In this document: positions 1 to 7,974 of the stretch, piece by piece
How positions within the stretch are numbered: the first letter of the stretch is position 1
Layout: each line of letters starts with the position of its first letter
Assembly: GCA_023150935.1 (NCBI GenBank)
Contig: JAKLJW010000017.1
Location: 36,700 to 100,699, forward strand
Reading direction: 5' to 3'
Source of the DNA: Candidatus Binatia bacterium
GTDB lineage: Bacteria > Desulfobacterota > Binatia > HRBIN30
DNA: 64,000 bases
The notes under the pieces: generated by a model
Databases searched by the model: none
Seen by the model: the letters and a program-made list of their open reading frames with translations, nothing else
Told to the model about the DNA's origin: nothing
Position numbers and translations under genes: made by a program

Positions 1-1
1 C

Positions 2-139
2 CTGAAGACGCTCGAGGTGTATCGCCACGAGAACGGGCGCTGGATCGTCGCCAGCACCCACGGCGGCGACGAACAAATCCGCGCTGAGCCCTTCGACGCC
101 ATCGAGCTAGACATCGCGCGCTGGTGGTTGGAACCTTGA
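2..139 (+). CDS. Uma2-family (DUF820) protein, C-terminal fragment
   Basis: Only the last 45 residues lie in the window; the start is off the left edge. The fragment ends in a Tyr-Arg-His-Glu-Asn-Gly-Arg-Trp segment, then RAEPFDAIELDIARWW and a TGA stop. This matches the C-terminal beta-hairpin and 'PFDAIELDL' ending typical of Uma2/DUF820 proteins, a PD-(D/E)XK nuclease-fold family common in large numbers in cyanobacteria, Chloroflexi and some deltaproteobacteria. The catalytic residues lie upstream of the window, so activity cannot be judged. Cellular role of the family is poorly known. Confidence 0.7.
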   Translation: MKTLEVYRHENGRWIVASTHGGDEQIRAEPFDAIELDIARWWLEP

Positions 140-520
140 CGGGGCTTCGCACCCAACGGTGCCGGCGAGCGCCGTCCTCTCTTTCGAAAATTGGGGCAGG
201 GACGGGGCTGGGTTAGCGCAATGGCGGGCAGCCCTCGGGGTCAGCATCGGTATCGATCCGAGTCCCTCGATCCCGATAGCGATTGCGACCCCGACCCCGC
301 AGGGCGGACCACATTTTCATCGCCTTCAGACGACCGCCAGGTCATGGGCAACAGCCGGAACAAGACACCCATGTTCATTGACCGCCGACGATTCGACCAG
401 GTCGGACGGCAGCCACCCCGAGTAGAACGGCTTGCGGCTCGGGCACGGAGCGGATCGCAGTGCGGTGGGAAGCGCGGAGAGAAAGGCGGAATGGGGAGCT
501 GGAGCGGTGGAAGCTGTCGC
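140..520. other. intergenic stretch with no supported gene
   Basis: Frames here are open only because of high GC; none shows a ribosome site, a recognisable domain or believable composition. Around 240-300 there is a low-complexity run built of short GATCC/GACCCC-like words (reading SIDPSPSIPIA-type peptides). This resembles degenerate intergenic simple-sequence DNA. Confidence 0.5.
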
Positions 521-892
521 TCAGGCGCAGTTGCGAAACACGCGGGCAGCCCAGCGAGTGCCTTTGGCCTGGTCGCTGTCGGTGCGGGCGCAGTGGAGCT
601 CGACGCTCGCAGCCGGCGGCTCGGCTCGGAATGCGTGATGCGTCACTTTCTCACTTTGTCGCTGTCGATAATCGCGCTGGCGCCGAGCCGGATTGCGCCG
701 ACCTTCGAAAGTCCCCTGATAGACTCTGCCCGCCGCACGCATGCTCTCGCGCCGCGCCTCAAAGCGGCATGGTTCACGGCAATAGCGCTGCCCATGGTCG
801 CAGCACTGGCAGAAACGCAGCTGCCGGTGGCAGCGGGCGCAACTGAAGACTCGATCCCTGGCCTCGACGATGGGAGCACCTCCAGCTCCCAA
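521..892 (-). CDS. Cys-rich zinc-binding-like protein of the transposon-associated type, possibly decayed
   Basis: A 123-codon frame from a TTG codon encodes CARCHRQLRFCQCCDHG followed by QRYCREPCRFEARR, then a basic stretch (AGRVYQG, RRQRDYRQRQ) and KVTHH. The order of Cys pairs, then the 'YC..C...RR', 'GR.YQ', 'R..YR.R' and 'VTHH/Q' motifs recalls small proteins that, from memory, often sit beside transposase genes in proteobacteria. The usual second Cys pair near the C terminus is not clear here, the start codon is weak, and no intact transposase is adjacent. It may therefore be a relic. Function unknown; zinc or nucleic-acid binding is inference from the Cys pattern. Confidence 0.45.
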   Translation of the reverse strand: MGAGGAPIVEARDRVFSCARCHRQLRFCQCCDHGQRYCREPCRFEARRESMRAAGRVYQGTFEGRRNPARRQRDYRQRQSEKVTHHAFRAEPPAASVELHCARTDSDQAKGTRWAARVFRNCA

Positions 893-1214
893 AAGGCTGG
901 CCAGCGCCCCCCAATTGCGTCATTGTCCCGCCGGGACAAAAACACATCCTGACGATAGATGGGCACTTCCCAGAAGGCTCGAGGCGGCCACCTCGGGCCT
1001 TCACCTCTTTCAGAGCCCGGCTTCCCGATCGTGTCCCACACCCACGCGAAAGCCACGCCGCCGCGATGCCCCGTGCGCCCCGTCCACCGCCGCCCAGAAG
1101 TACAAGAAGAATTGCAATCAGATCCGCGAAGAAGATGGATCTCAAACCTGGCTCAACGCTGGCGACCGATTCTGGCTGCGCCTGATGCTCTTCACCAGAT
1201 TCAGGCGCTTTCTC
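893..1214. other. intergenic stretch with no supported gene
   Basis: No convincing coding frame. A minus-strand frame starting at about 1145 begins with a hydrophobic peptide (FFADLIAILLVLLGG) but starts with TTG and soon turns into low-complexity Arg/Gly/Ser sequence, so it is not called. It lies between the Cys-rich frame and the end of the cytochrome maturation cluster. Confidence 0.45.
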
Positions 1215-1625
1215 TCAGCCGTCCACACCTGGTGTCAGGGACTCGCCGCAACTGCCGCAGTAGCGGGCGTCGCGCGCAGTACCCGTGCCGCACTGCGGAC
1301 AGAACGCGACGGCCGTCGCGGCCGCCGCGCCCCCACCTTCCTCCGCGGTCCCCGTGTCCAGCGCGGCCAGTGCGGCCATGGCTTCCCGGGCGTACTTCTC
1401 GCGGACGATCTGGAAATCCACCTCGGTGAGCTTACCCATGCGGTAATCCAGCTCGGCGTCTTTGATCGCCGCGTAAGCTTCCACCTTGCGGGACTCGATC
1501 GCGCGGCGCGATTGGTCGCCACCCTCGCCCCCCGCAGCCGACTCGGCCAGACCAAAGAACGGTAGTGCCACGAAGGCAACGGCGGCAAGAACGAGAACCG
1601 CGCCGATCACGAGTGTCACGCCCAC
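1215..1625 (-). CDS. CcmI-like membrane protein with C-terminal zinc ribbon
   Basis: 136 residues. An N-terminal membrane segment (about 2-22, GVTLVIGAVLVLAAVAFVAL) is followed by a helical stretch (about 40-90: KVEAYAAIKDAELDYRMGKL, then TEVDFQ) resembling the N-terminal part of CcmI/CycH. It ends in a zinc ribbon, CPQCG...YCGSCG (about 112-130). The GTG start at 1625 is chosen because an AGGAGA ribosome site lies 7 bases upstream; the frame is also open further upstream, back across the end of ccmH. It is the last gene of the ccmE-F-H run and probably helps handle apocytochrome or scaffold the haem lyase. That role is inferred from position and the CcmI-like helix. Confidence 0.7.
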   Translation of the reverse strand: MGVTLVIGAVLVLAAVAFVALPFFGLAESAAGGEGGDQSRRAIESRKVEAYAAIKDAELDYRMGKLTEVDFQIVREKYAREAMAALAALDTGTAEEGGGAAAATAVAFCPQCGTGTARDARYCGSCGESLTPGVDG

Positions 1626-1701
1626 CGAGGTTTCTCCTCTTGCCGGCGCCTGCGCGTCCCGTTCGCGGTTGGCCGCCGCAGCGACCGGGTCGGGGCGCAG
1701 G

Positions 1702-2196
1702 TCATCCTTCGAACCGCCGGAGTTCACGCTCCAGCACCTCTCGGTATGCACCATTGTCCCCGGGCGCCGGGGCTGCCGGCGGCGGCCCCTGTCCCCGACG
1801 GCTCCAGCGGACCGCCACGAGAACGACGATACCGCCGGCAAGTGCGAGCAGCACAAAGGGGGTCACCCAGGCGAGCAAGTTGAAACCCTGCGCGGTCGGC
1901 GAGGAGAGGATCTTTTCTCCGTATTTCTGTACGAAGTAGGCAAGAATCTTCGGCTTGTCGTGCCCGCTCGCCATCTGGGCACGGATCTCCTCTCGCAGCG
2001 GAAGAGCGGACGGGCAGTTCACGTGGTTGCAACTGTGAACGGTCAGCCCGCAGCCGCACTGGCAGGTCAGCGATTCCTCGATCTCCTGAAACGACGGCGT
2101 CGACCCGGCACGCCCGACGGCGGCCGCCGCGAGCAAGACCGCCACGAGGCCAATGCCCGCTCTGAGCCTATGCGTTGGTCGGGCCGAGCGTCTCAC
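1702..2196 (-). CDS. ccmH: cytochrome c maturation protein CcmH (variant Cys motif)
   Basis: 164 residues: signal/anchor at 12-30, periplasmic helical domain with SFQEIEESLTCQCGCGLTV then HSCNHVNC, a membrane segment near 115-137 and a Pro-rich cytosolic tail ending in ELRRFEG. CcmH is a membrane-anchored thiol-oxidoreductase that keeps the apocytochrome CXXCH motif reduced for haem ligation. The usual LRCxxCQ motif is replaced by a Cys-dense CQCGC...C...C arrangement, as seen in other deltaproteobacterial-type CcmH proteins. The GTG start overlaps the ccmF stop as GTGA, which implies translational coupling. Confidence 0.88.
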   Translation of the reverse strand: MRRSARPTHRLRAGIGLVAVLLAAAAVGRAGSTPSFQEIEESLTCQCGCGLTVHSCNHVNCPSALPLREEIRAQMASGHDKPKILAYFVQKYGEKILSSPTAQGFNLLAWVTPFVLLALAGGIVVLVAVRWSRRGQGPPPAAPAPGDNGAYREVLERELRRFEG

Positions 2197-4187
2197 CGGA
2201 CCGTCGCTCCATCCGTGGCACCCGCCGGCGCCGTATGGGTGGCCGGCACCGCCACCCGGGCCGGCCAGATCGTAATGACCGTACCGAGCGCAGCGACGAT
2301 GCCGCCCCACCAGAGAAAGCCGATCAATGGGTTGATGTACGCCAGGATCGTCGCGGTCCTCGTCGCCTGATCGTAACTGCCGAGCACCAGGTAAAGGTCC
2401 CCGCCGAGGGTCGATCGGAAGGCGACCTCGGTCGTCGGCTGCTCGGGCTTCTTGTAGAAGCGCTTCTCCGGGTGCAGCGTGTCGATGACGCGACCGTTGC
2501 GCAAGACCGCCACCGCGGCGGTCAGGTACGCAATATGCGGCGTGTCGCGCTCCTGCACGCCGTCGAAGCGCAGCGTGTAGTCTCCGATCGCGAGCGTCTG
2601 CCCCGGCGCGACGGCAACCTGCTGTTCCTGCCGGAAGGCGGCGGTACCCGTAATGGCCACGAAAATCATGACCACGCCGACATGAATGATATAGCCGCCG
2701 TAACGCCGCCGGTTCTTGGCTACCAGGCGCACGAGTGCCTGGCCGACGTGCTCGCCGACCATGGCTTGCCGGGCGCGCACGCCGCGCCAGAACTCCAGGA
2801 CGATGGTCGCCATGACGAACGCACAGAGCGAAAACGACAGCAGCGCGTAGAACTCGCGGACACCGCCCAACACCAGGGCGAGGCCTGCACCGAGCCCGAT
2901 CAGTCCGGGCAACAGGAAGTTCCGCCGCAGGTTGCGCGCCGAGGCGCGCCGCCACGCGATCAGCGGTCCCACACCCATCAGGAACAGCAGCAGCAGGCCG
3001 AGCGGCGCGTTGACACGATTGAAGAACGGCGGGCCTACGGTGATCTTGACGCCGCGCACGGCTTCCGAGATCACCGGGAAAATCGTGCCCCAGAAGACCG
3101 CAAAGGCAATGCCGACCAGCACCAGGTTGTTGAGCAGGAAAGCCGCTTCGCGCGACAGAATCGAATCCAGCGTGTTCTCGCTTCGCAGCAGCGGCAAGCG
3201 CCACAGCAGCAGCGCAACCGAAACCGCGAGGGTGGCCAGGAGAAAACCGATGAAGAAGGGCCCCAGGCCGGATTGCGTGAAGGAATGCACGGACGAAATC
3301 ACACCGCTGCGCGTCAGGAACGTTCCGAAGATGGTCAAAGCGAAGGTGAGGATCACCAGCACCATGTTCCACACCTTCAGCATGTTCTTCTTTTCCTGAA
3401 TCATCACCGAGTGCAGAAACGCCGTGCATGTCAGCCACGGCATGAAAGCGGCGTTCTCGACCGGGTCCCACGCCCAGTAGCCGCCCCAGCCGAGCACCGT
3501 ATACGCCCACTCGGCGCCGAACAGGTTGCCCAGACTCAGGAAGAACCAGGCCAGCAGCGTCCAGCGTCGCGTCGTGCGGATCCACACATCGTCGAGGCGT
3601 CCGGTGATCAGCGCGGCCATGGCAAAGGCAAAGGGGATCGCACAGCCCACATAGCCGATGTACAGCGCCGGCGGGTGGATCATCATCCAGTAGTTCTGCA
3701 GCAGGGGGTTGAGGTCGCGTCCTTCGGGCGGCACGAAGGCAAGGCGCTGAAACGGCGGCGTGACGAAGACGAGCATCGACAAGAAGAAGAGGCTAACCAC
3801 CATCAGCACGGCGACCACGGACGGCATCAGGGCGCGATTGCTCTGCCGGTTCTGCAGCACGACCACGGTGGACATCGACGTCAGCACGAGCAGCCAGAAC
3901 AGCAGCGAGCCCGCCTGCCCACCCCAAAGGGCGGCGACGGTGTACGCCAGCGGCAGGGTTGTACTCGAGTAATGCGCTACATACTCGATGGCGAAGTCAT
4001 GAGCGGCAAGCGCGTGCAGCAAGGCGCCAACAGCAATGAGAATGAAGCCCCAGACCCCGATGGCAGCGTGTTCGGCGCTGGCCACGAACTCGCGCTGGCG
4101 CCACGCCTCGCCGGCGAGCGCCATGACGATGGCGTAAGCCGACAGAACCCACGCCGCGATCAGCGCAAACGCACCCAGCTCAGCCAT
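2193..4187 (-). CDS. ccmF: haem lyase subunit CcmF
   Basis: 664 residues with many membrane segments, normal for CcmF (about 640-670). It carries the WWD haem-handling motif (WGGYWAWDPVENAAFMPW) and the conserved 'HPPALYIGYVG' region. CcmF takes haem from holo-CcmE and ligates it to apocytochrome c on the periplasmic face. The ATG at 4187 is preceded by GGAGG; the next in-frame start, 54 bases further upstream, would overlap ccmE. It lies 11 bases after ccmE and overlaps ccmH by 4 bases. The long antisense frames over this gene are GC-driven shadows. Confidence 0.95.
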   Translation of the reverse strand: MAELGAFALIAAWVLSAYAIVMALAGEAWRQREFVASAEHAAIGVWGFILIAVGALLHALAAHDFAIEYVAHYSSTTLPLAYTVAALWGGQAGSLLFWLLVLTSMSTVVVLQNRQSNRALMPSVVAVLMVVSLFFLSMLVFVTPPFQRLAFVPPEGRDLNPLLQNYWMMIHPPALYIGYVGCAIPFAFAMAALITGRLDDVWIRTTRRWTLLAWFFLSLGNLFGAEWAYTVLGWGGYWAWDPVENAAFMPWLTCTAFLHSVMIQEKKNMLKVWNMVLVILTFALTIFGTFLTRSGVISSVHSFTQSGLGPFFIGFLLATLAVSVALLLWRLPLLRSENTLDSILSREAAFLLNNLVLVGIAFAVFWGTIFPVISEAVRGVKITVGPPFFNRVNAPLGLLLLFLMGVGPLIAWRRASARNLRRNFLLPGLIGLGAGLALVLGGVREFYALLSFSLCAFVMATIVLEFWRGVRARQAMVGEHVGQALVRLVAKNRRRYGGYIIHVGVVMIFVAITGTAAFRQEQQVAVAPGQTLAIGDYTLRFDGVQERDTPHIAYLTAAVAVLRNGRVIDTLHPEKRFYKKPEQPTTEVAFRSTLGGDLYLVLGSYDQATRTATILAYINPLIGFLWWGGIVAALGTVITIWPARVAVPATHTAPAGATDGATVR

Positions 4188-4198
4188 CGCTCCTCCGC

Positions 4199-4627
4199 TC
4201 AGCGCCCGGACGCCGGCTCCGCTTCGTACTTCGACGGGCAAGAGGTCATGACCGTTTGCGCCATCAGCGTGCCGTCGCGATACGTGCCCTCCACGATGAC
4301 GTCACTGCCCCCGTCATCCCTGAACATGTCGGGTGTGACCCCGACAAAGAAAACCGGGACGCTGTCGGTCGGCTGCGCTTCGCCCTTGAAGTCCCCGAGG
4401 CGGAAGCGCAGCTCCTCGCCGCGCGGTGTCATGCGTCGCTCGACGCTGCCGTGTTGCACTCGTCCCGCGACGCGCACGCCCTCGTCCGCAAGGGCCGCAC
4501 GTCTGGCCAGAAACTCGTCGATCGTGAGGTAGTACACGGAGGTCTGCTGGACGCCGGTGTACATAAGGTAAGCGACCGCACCCACCAGCAGCGCGGCGCC
4601 GATGCCGAACTTAAGTCGTTGATTCAT
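4199..4627 (-). CDS. ccmE: haem chaperone CcmE, Cys-type (CPSKY)
   Basis: 142 residues: an N-terminal membrane anchor (about 8-26) and the OB-fold beta-barrel domain (YLTIDEFLAR, FRLGDFKGE, VPVFFVGVTPDMF, VIVEGTY). Near the C terminus the family's HxxxY haem attachment site is replaced by C-P-S-K-Y. CcmE carries haem covalently from CcmC to CcmF. Cys-type CcmE with CxxxY is known from some sulfate reducers and archaea. The ATG at 4627 gives a normal short N terminus. It starts the ccmE-ccmF-ccmH-ccmI-like run, which is separated from ccmABCD by lpxA and a plus-strand gene. Confidence 0.92.
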   Translation of the reverse strand: MNQRLKFGIGAALLVGAVAYLMYTGVQQTSVYYLTIDEFLARRAALADEGVRVAGRVQHGSVERRMTPRGEELRFRLGDFKGEAQPTDSVPVFFVGVTPDMFRDDGGSDVIVEGTYRDGTLMAQTVMTSCPSKYEAEPASGR

Positions 4628-4820
4628 GGGGGTTCTACACGCTCCAATTTTCACTAAAGAATTCGTCCGGGGGTTGCAAGCAAGGGGGAGTGCGTTGGCG
4701 GCGCCCGGCTTGCACTGGCCCGGCGCCGTTGCTATGCGGGCGGTCCCGCGTGGCTGTACGACGGCCGCGCGAGATCGCGGAAGGCCACCCTACCGGCTGG
4801 GTTGGCGGGGAGGAGTCACG

Positions 4821-5579
4821 ATGAGCAAGCGCATCCGGCGCTTACTCGGCGTGTGCGGGAGCCGACTCCGCGGGGCCGCCTCGGGCTCCGTGGCCGGTGC
4901 GGTTGTCGCCGCCGTGGTACTCACGCAACCGACGGTCGCCACCGCGCGCCAGCAGTCCCGCCGCCCCCCCGCACCGAAAGCGCGGCTCGCACCGGCGGCG
5001 GATACCGGCATACCCCAACGAACTAAAGCGGCGGCCACCGAAGACGACGCCTGGAGTCGCGTGCTCGTCGATCCGCCCAGTGTGGCGGCGTGGGATGCGG
5101 CCGCAGAGCGCGATACGCGTCTGGCCGCCTGGTCGACCGCCGCGACCAGTCGGTCTTTCCGTCTGCCCGCACGCCGCTCGACCCACTACAGCCTTGCGAT
5201 CTCCGACGGCGAGACAGCGCCGCTGCTGCACTTCGCCGTGAGCCTGCTCGGACGGCCTTACCGTTTCGGCTCGGACGAGGGGGAGTTCGACTGCTCGGGA
5301 TTCGTCCGTCATGTGTTCGGCGAGTTTGGCGTCGAACTGCCGCATTCGTCGCGGGCCCAGTTCACGCTCGGCGACACGGTGGCCCGCTACGAACTCGCGC
5401 CCGGCGATCTGGTGTTCTTTCGCAGCGCCCGAGGTCGCCGCGTGAACCACGTCGGCATTTACGTGGGCGGAGACCAGTTCGTCCACGCCGCTCGGCACGA
5501 GGGGCGGGTCATGGTCAGCTCGCTGACCGAGACGTACTACGACCGCACCTTCGTTGGCGCGCGGCGCATCGATCTGTAA
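4821..5579 (+). CDS. secreted NlpC/P60 cell-wall peptidase
   Basis: 252 residues. A long N-terminal signal region (about 15-45, hydrophobic SVAGAVVAAVVLTQ then TVATA) is followed by a Pro/Arg/Ala-rich linker and a C-terminal NlpC/P60 domain (about 135-252). Catalytic residues are visible: Cys in FDCSGFVRHVF, His in NHVGIYVG, and a third polar/His site near FVHAARHEG. Such enzymes cut D-Glu-DAP type bonds in peptidoglycan stem peptides. GGGGAGGAG precedes the ATG at 4821. It lies alone on the plus strand inside the ccm cluster, so it is probably transcribed separately, divergently from ccmE. Confidence 0.9.
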   Translation: MSKRIRRLLGVCGSRLRGAASGSVAGAVVAAVVLTQPTVATARQQSRRPPAPKARLAPAADTGIPQRTKAAATEDDAWSRVLVDPPSVAAWDAAAERDTRLAAWSTAATSRSFRLPARRSTHYSLAISDGETAPLLHFAVSLLGRPYRFGSDEGEFDCSGFVRHVFGEFGVELPHSSRAQFTLGDTVARYELAPGDLVFFRSARGRRVNHVGIYVGGDQFVHAARHEGRVMVSSLTETYYDRTFVGARRIDL

Positions 5580-5632
5580 TCGCAACGCCTTTCCGTTCGC
5601 CGCTCGCGGTCGGTGGTCAGGCTACCCGGCTT

Positions 5633-6427
5633 TCAGTCGCCGTCGGCGCCGCCCTGGCGCGACCCGCGGCAGACTCCGCGCGTTGAGGTACGGATGAAGT
5701 CGAGCAGTTCTCGCACTTCATCCGTGCACGGTGTCGCTTCGACCGCCGCGATGGCGTGCTGGAGGTTGCGAGCGCGGCGGAACAGGGTGCGAAACGCCGC
5801 GTGTAGGGCGCGTACCTGGGCGGACGAAAACCCGGCCCGGCGGAGCCCGACCCGGTTGACGGCACGCACCGTGTGCGTGCCGTCCATGATGCAAAACGGC
5901 GGTACGTCGCGGCTCGCTCGGCTCAGACCGCGCAGAAGAGCGAGACGCCCGATACGAACGAACTGGTGCACCACGCAGTTGCCCGAAATGAAGACGTGAT
6001 CCTCCACGCGTACGTGTCCGCCAAGCGTGGCTCCGGTGGCCATGATTACGTGGTTGCCGAGCCGGCAGTTATGGCCGATGTGCGCGTTGGTCATGAAGAA
6101 ATTGTCGTCGCCCACCAGCGTCTCCGAACCCGGCCCCGTACCGCGATGCAACTGCGCTCCCTCCCGGATGACGTTCCGGTCTCCCACGCGCAGAAAGCTC
6201 TCGCCCCCGCCGTAAGCCAGGTCCTGCGGCGCGTCACCCAACCGGGCCCCCGCATGGACGATGTTGTCGGCACCCAACGTTGTCCAACCGGTCACCGTCA
6301 CATGCGGCCCCAGGCGAGTCCCCGGACCAATACGCGCGGGTCCCTCGACGACCACAAAAGGGCCGATCACGGCACTGGGATCGATCGTCGCCAGCGGATC
6401 GACCACTGCCGTCGGGTGAATGGGCAT
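5633..6427 (-). CDS. lpxA: UDP-N-acetylglucosamine acyltransferase LpxA
   Basis: 264 residues, the usual length. An N-terminal left-handed beta-helix of hexapeptide repeats starts at IHPTAVVDPLATI, with LpxA landmarks QDLAYGGGES, GDRNVIREGAQLHRGT and NAHIGHNCRLGNHVIMAT (the second His aligns with catalytic His125 of E. coli), then GATLGGHV, VHQFVRIG and DVPPFCIMDGTH. A helical C-terminal domain ends the protein. It catalyses the first step of lipid A synthesis in the cytosol. Unusually, no lpxD, fabZ or lpxB is near. The ATG overlaps the ccmD stop (TGATG), so it is probably co-transcribed with ccmABCD. Confidence 0.93.
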   Translation of the reverse strand: MPIHPTAVVDPLATIDPSAVIGPFVVVEGPARIGPGTRLGPHVTVTGWTTLGADNIVHAGARLGDAPQDLAYGGGESFLRVGDRNVIREGAQLHRGTGPGSETLVGDDNFFMTNAHIGHNCRLGNHVIMATGATLGGHVRVEDHVFISGNCVVHQFVRIGRLALLRGLSRASRDVPPFCIMDGTHTVRAVNRVGLRRAGFSSAQVRALHAAFRTLFRRARNLQHAIAAVEATPCTDEVRELLDFIRTSTRGVCRGSRQGGADGD

Positions 6428-6576
6428 CAGCGGTGGTCGGATTGTTCGAGCAGCGCGCGAAGCTCCTCGATTTCACGTTCGAGGGCGCGATTGCGGCGTG
6501 CCAGGACGTGCAGGTACGCGAACAGCATCACCCACACGGCAGTGTACGCGGCGAAGAGAAAGTCCAGGTTTTCCAT
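6427..6576 (-). CDS. ccmD: small membrane protein CcmD
   Basis: 49 residues, typical for CcmD: a short N terminus (MENLDFLFAAYTAVWVMLF), one membrane helix (about 8-25), then a basic segment (ARRNRALEREIEELR) predicted as a cytosolic helix. CcmD stabilises the CcmABC complex and helps release holo-CcmE. It starts 16 bases after ccmC, and its TGA shares a base with the lpxA ATG. It is easy to overlook because of its length; the position directly after ccmC and the hydrophobic-then-charged pattern support the call. Confidence 0.87.
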   Translation of the reverse strand: MENLDFLFAAYTAVWVMLFAYLHVLARRNRALEREIEELRALLEQSDHR

Positions 6577-6592
6577 CGGCGATCCGGTTCCT

Positions 6593-7306
6593 TCAGTGCG
6601 TTGCCGCCGCCGGCGGCCCGATGTCGAGAACCCGCCGGCGCACCGCCTCCACGCGGTCGTGCAGCCGCATGCTCTCGTAGCGCAACCACACCAGCCACAC
6701 GTACAGCAGCGCCACGGCCACGAACGACACGCTCAACGTCGCCTGCATCTGCGGGTCGATCAGACCAGACCCGCCTTCGCGCATCGTCAGCACGGCCGGG
6801 TGGATGGTCCGCCACCAGTAGACGGAGCGATTGATGATCGGGATATCGAGCGCCCCGACGATACCAAGGATCGCCGCGTACCGCGCCCCCTGATCGCCAA
6901 CCCCGACCGATCCGCGCAGCATCAGATACGCGGCGTAAATGAGCCACAGAATCAGCGTCGTCGTCAGACGAGCGTCCCAGGTCCACCAGACGTTCCAGCG
7001 CGGGCGCGCCCACATCATGCCGGTGAACAGCACCAGCGTGCAGAACACCATTCCGACCTCGGCGCTGGCGTGCGCCAGCCGGTCCCAACCGCGCGACCCG
7101 CGCCAGAGGAACATCGCGCTGGCCACCGCAACGATACCGAAGGCCACGAACGTGAGCACCGCGAGCGGCACGTGGAAATAGAAGATCCGCTGCACGTCGC
7201 CTTCCCCGCGTGCCGTTGGTGCATAGAGAAACACCATATAGATCGCCACCGCCACGGTAACGCCGGCGAGCGGCGGCAGCACGTTGTCTGCCGTTCGGCG
7301 CAGCAT
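6593..7306 (-). CDS. ccmC: haem exporter/handling protein CcmC
   Basis: 237 residues with six predicted membrane segments. It carries the haem-handling WWD motif (WNVWWTWDARLTT) and the conserved 'RIFYFHVPLA' loop with an external His. CcmC transfers haem to CcmE on the periplasmic side. The ATG at 7306 follows GAGGAGTAATTCG; earlier in-frame codons would overlap ccmB. It lies 4 bases after the ccmB stop. Confidence 0.95.
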   Translation of the reverse strand: MLRRTADNVLPPLAGVTVAVAIYMVFLYAPTARGEGDVQRIFYFHVPLAVLTFVAFGIVAVASAMFLWRGSRGWDRLAHASAEVGMVFCTLVLFTGMMWARPRWNVWWTWDARLTTTLILWLIYAAYLMLRGSVGVGDQGARYAAILGIVGALDIPIINRSVYWWRTIHPAVLTMREGGSGLIDPQMQATLSVSFVAVALLYVWLVWLRYESMRLHDRVEAVRRRVLDIGPPAAATH

Positions 7307-7310
7307 CGAA

Positions 7311-7970
7311 TTACTCCTCGACAACATATTCGAACACCAACCACCCCACAACCAGGAAGACCACGTCGAAACCGATCATCAGGTGAATCCAGTGCGCAAC
7401 CTCGGCAAGCGGTCGCGCCGCCAGGGCCCGCGTCGTAACCTTCACCCCGGCGATGAACACCGGCACCACCAGCGGCAGGAGCAACAGAGGCAACATCACC
7501 TCGCGCGCCCGCGTGCGGACGGAAATCGCCGCGAAAAGCGTGCCGGCCGCGGCGAGGCCGAGCAGCCCCAGAAAGAGGCTTACGATCACCCCCGAAAACT
7601 GCGGCGACAACGACGGATTGAAGAAGAACACGAACAACGGCACGAGAACGACCTGGGCGGCAAGCATGAAGAGGAAGTTGGCGGCGGTCTTTGCAAGGTA
7701 GATCGTGCCGCGGTCGACCGGACACAGCAGCAGCCCCTGCAAGCAGTCGTTGTCGCGCTCGCTGACAAACGATCGGTTCAAACCGAGAACGCCGGCGAAG
7801 ATCACCGCGGTCCACAAGACACCGGGCGCCGCTTCGGCGCGGATGGCGCTGGTCGGGTCGAACGCAAAGCTGAGCACCAGCAAGGTCAACAGCCCGAGCA
7901 GCAGCAGCGAGGCCATGGTCTCGCGGGTACGCCACTCGAGCTGCAGCTCCTTACGGATCAAGGCCAGCAC
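7311..7970 (-). CDS. ccmB: haem exporter permease CcmB
   Basis: 219 residues, all membrane segments, beginning MLALIRKELQLEWRTRE, the characteristic CcmB N terminus. It includes the conserved GLNRSF..ERDNDCLQGLLL loop and DRGTIYLAKTAANFLFM. It is the permease of the CcmAB ABC transporter, which uses ATP to release holo-CcmE from CcmC. It lies 4 bases after ccmA. Confidence 0.95.
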   Translation of the reverse strand: MLALIRKELQLEWRTRETMASLLLLGLLTLLVLSFAFDPTSAIRAEAAPGVLWTAVIFAGVLGLNRSFVSERDNDCLQGLLLCPVDRGTIYLAKTAANFLFMLAAQVVLVPLFVFFFNPSLSPQFSGVIVSLFLGLLGLAAAGTLFAAISVRTRAREVMLPLLLLPLVVPVFIAGVKVTTRALAARPLAEVAHWIHLMIGFDVVFLVVGWLVFEYVVEE

Positions 7971-7974
7971 GGTC

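Noticed and set aside
774..1145. Minus-strand frame starting with a hydrophobic peptide
   Set aside because: TTG start, no ribosome site, loses plausible composition after 35 residues.
2175..4532. 785-codon open frame on the plus strand opposite ccmF
   Set aside because: Arg/Gln/His-rich peptide without domains; it mirrors the codon pattern of ccmF and is a GC-driven shadow.
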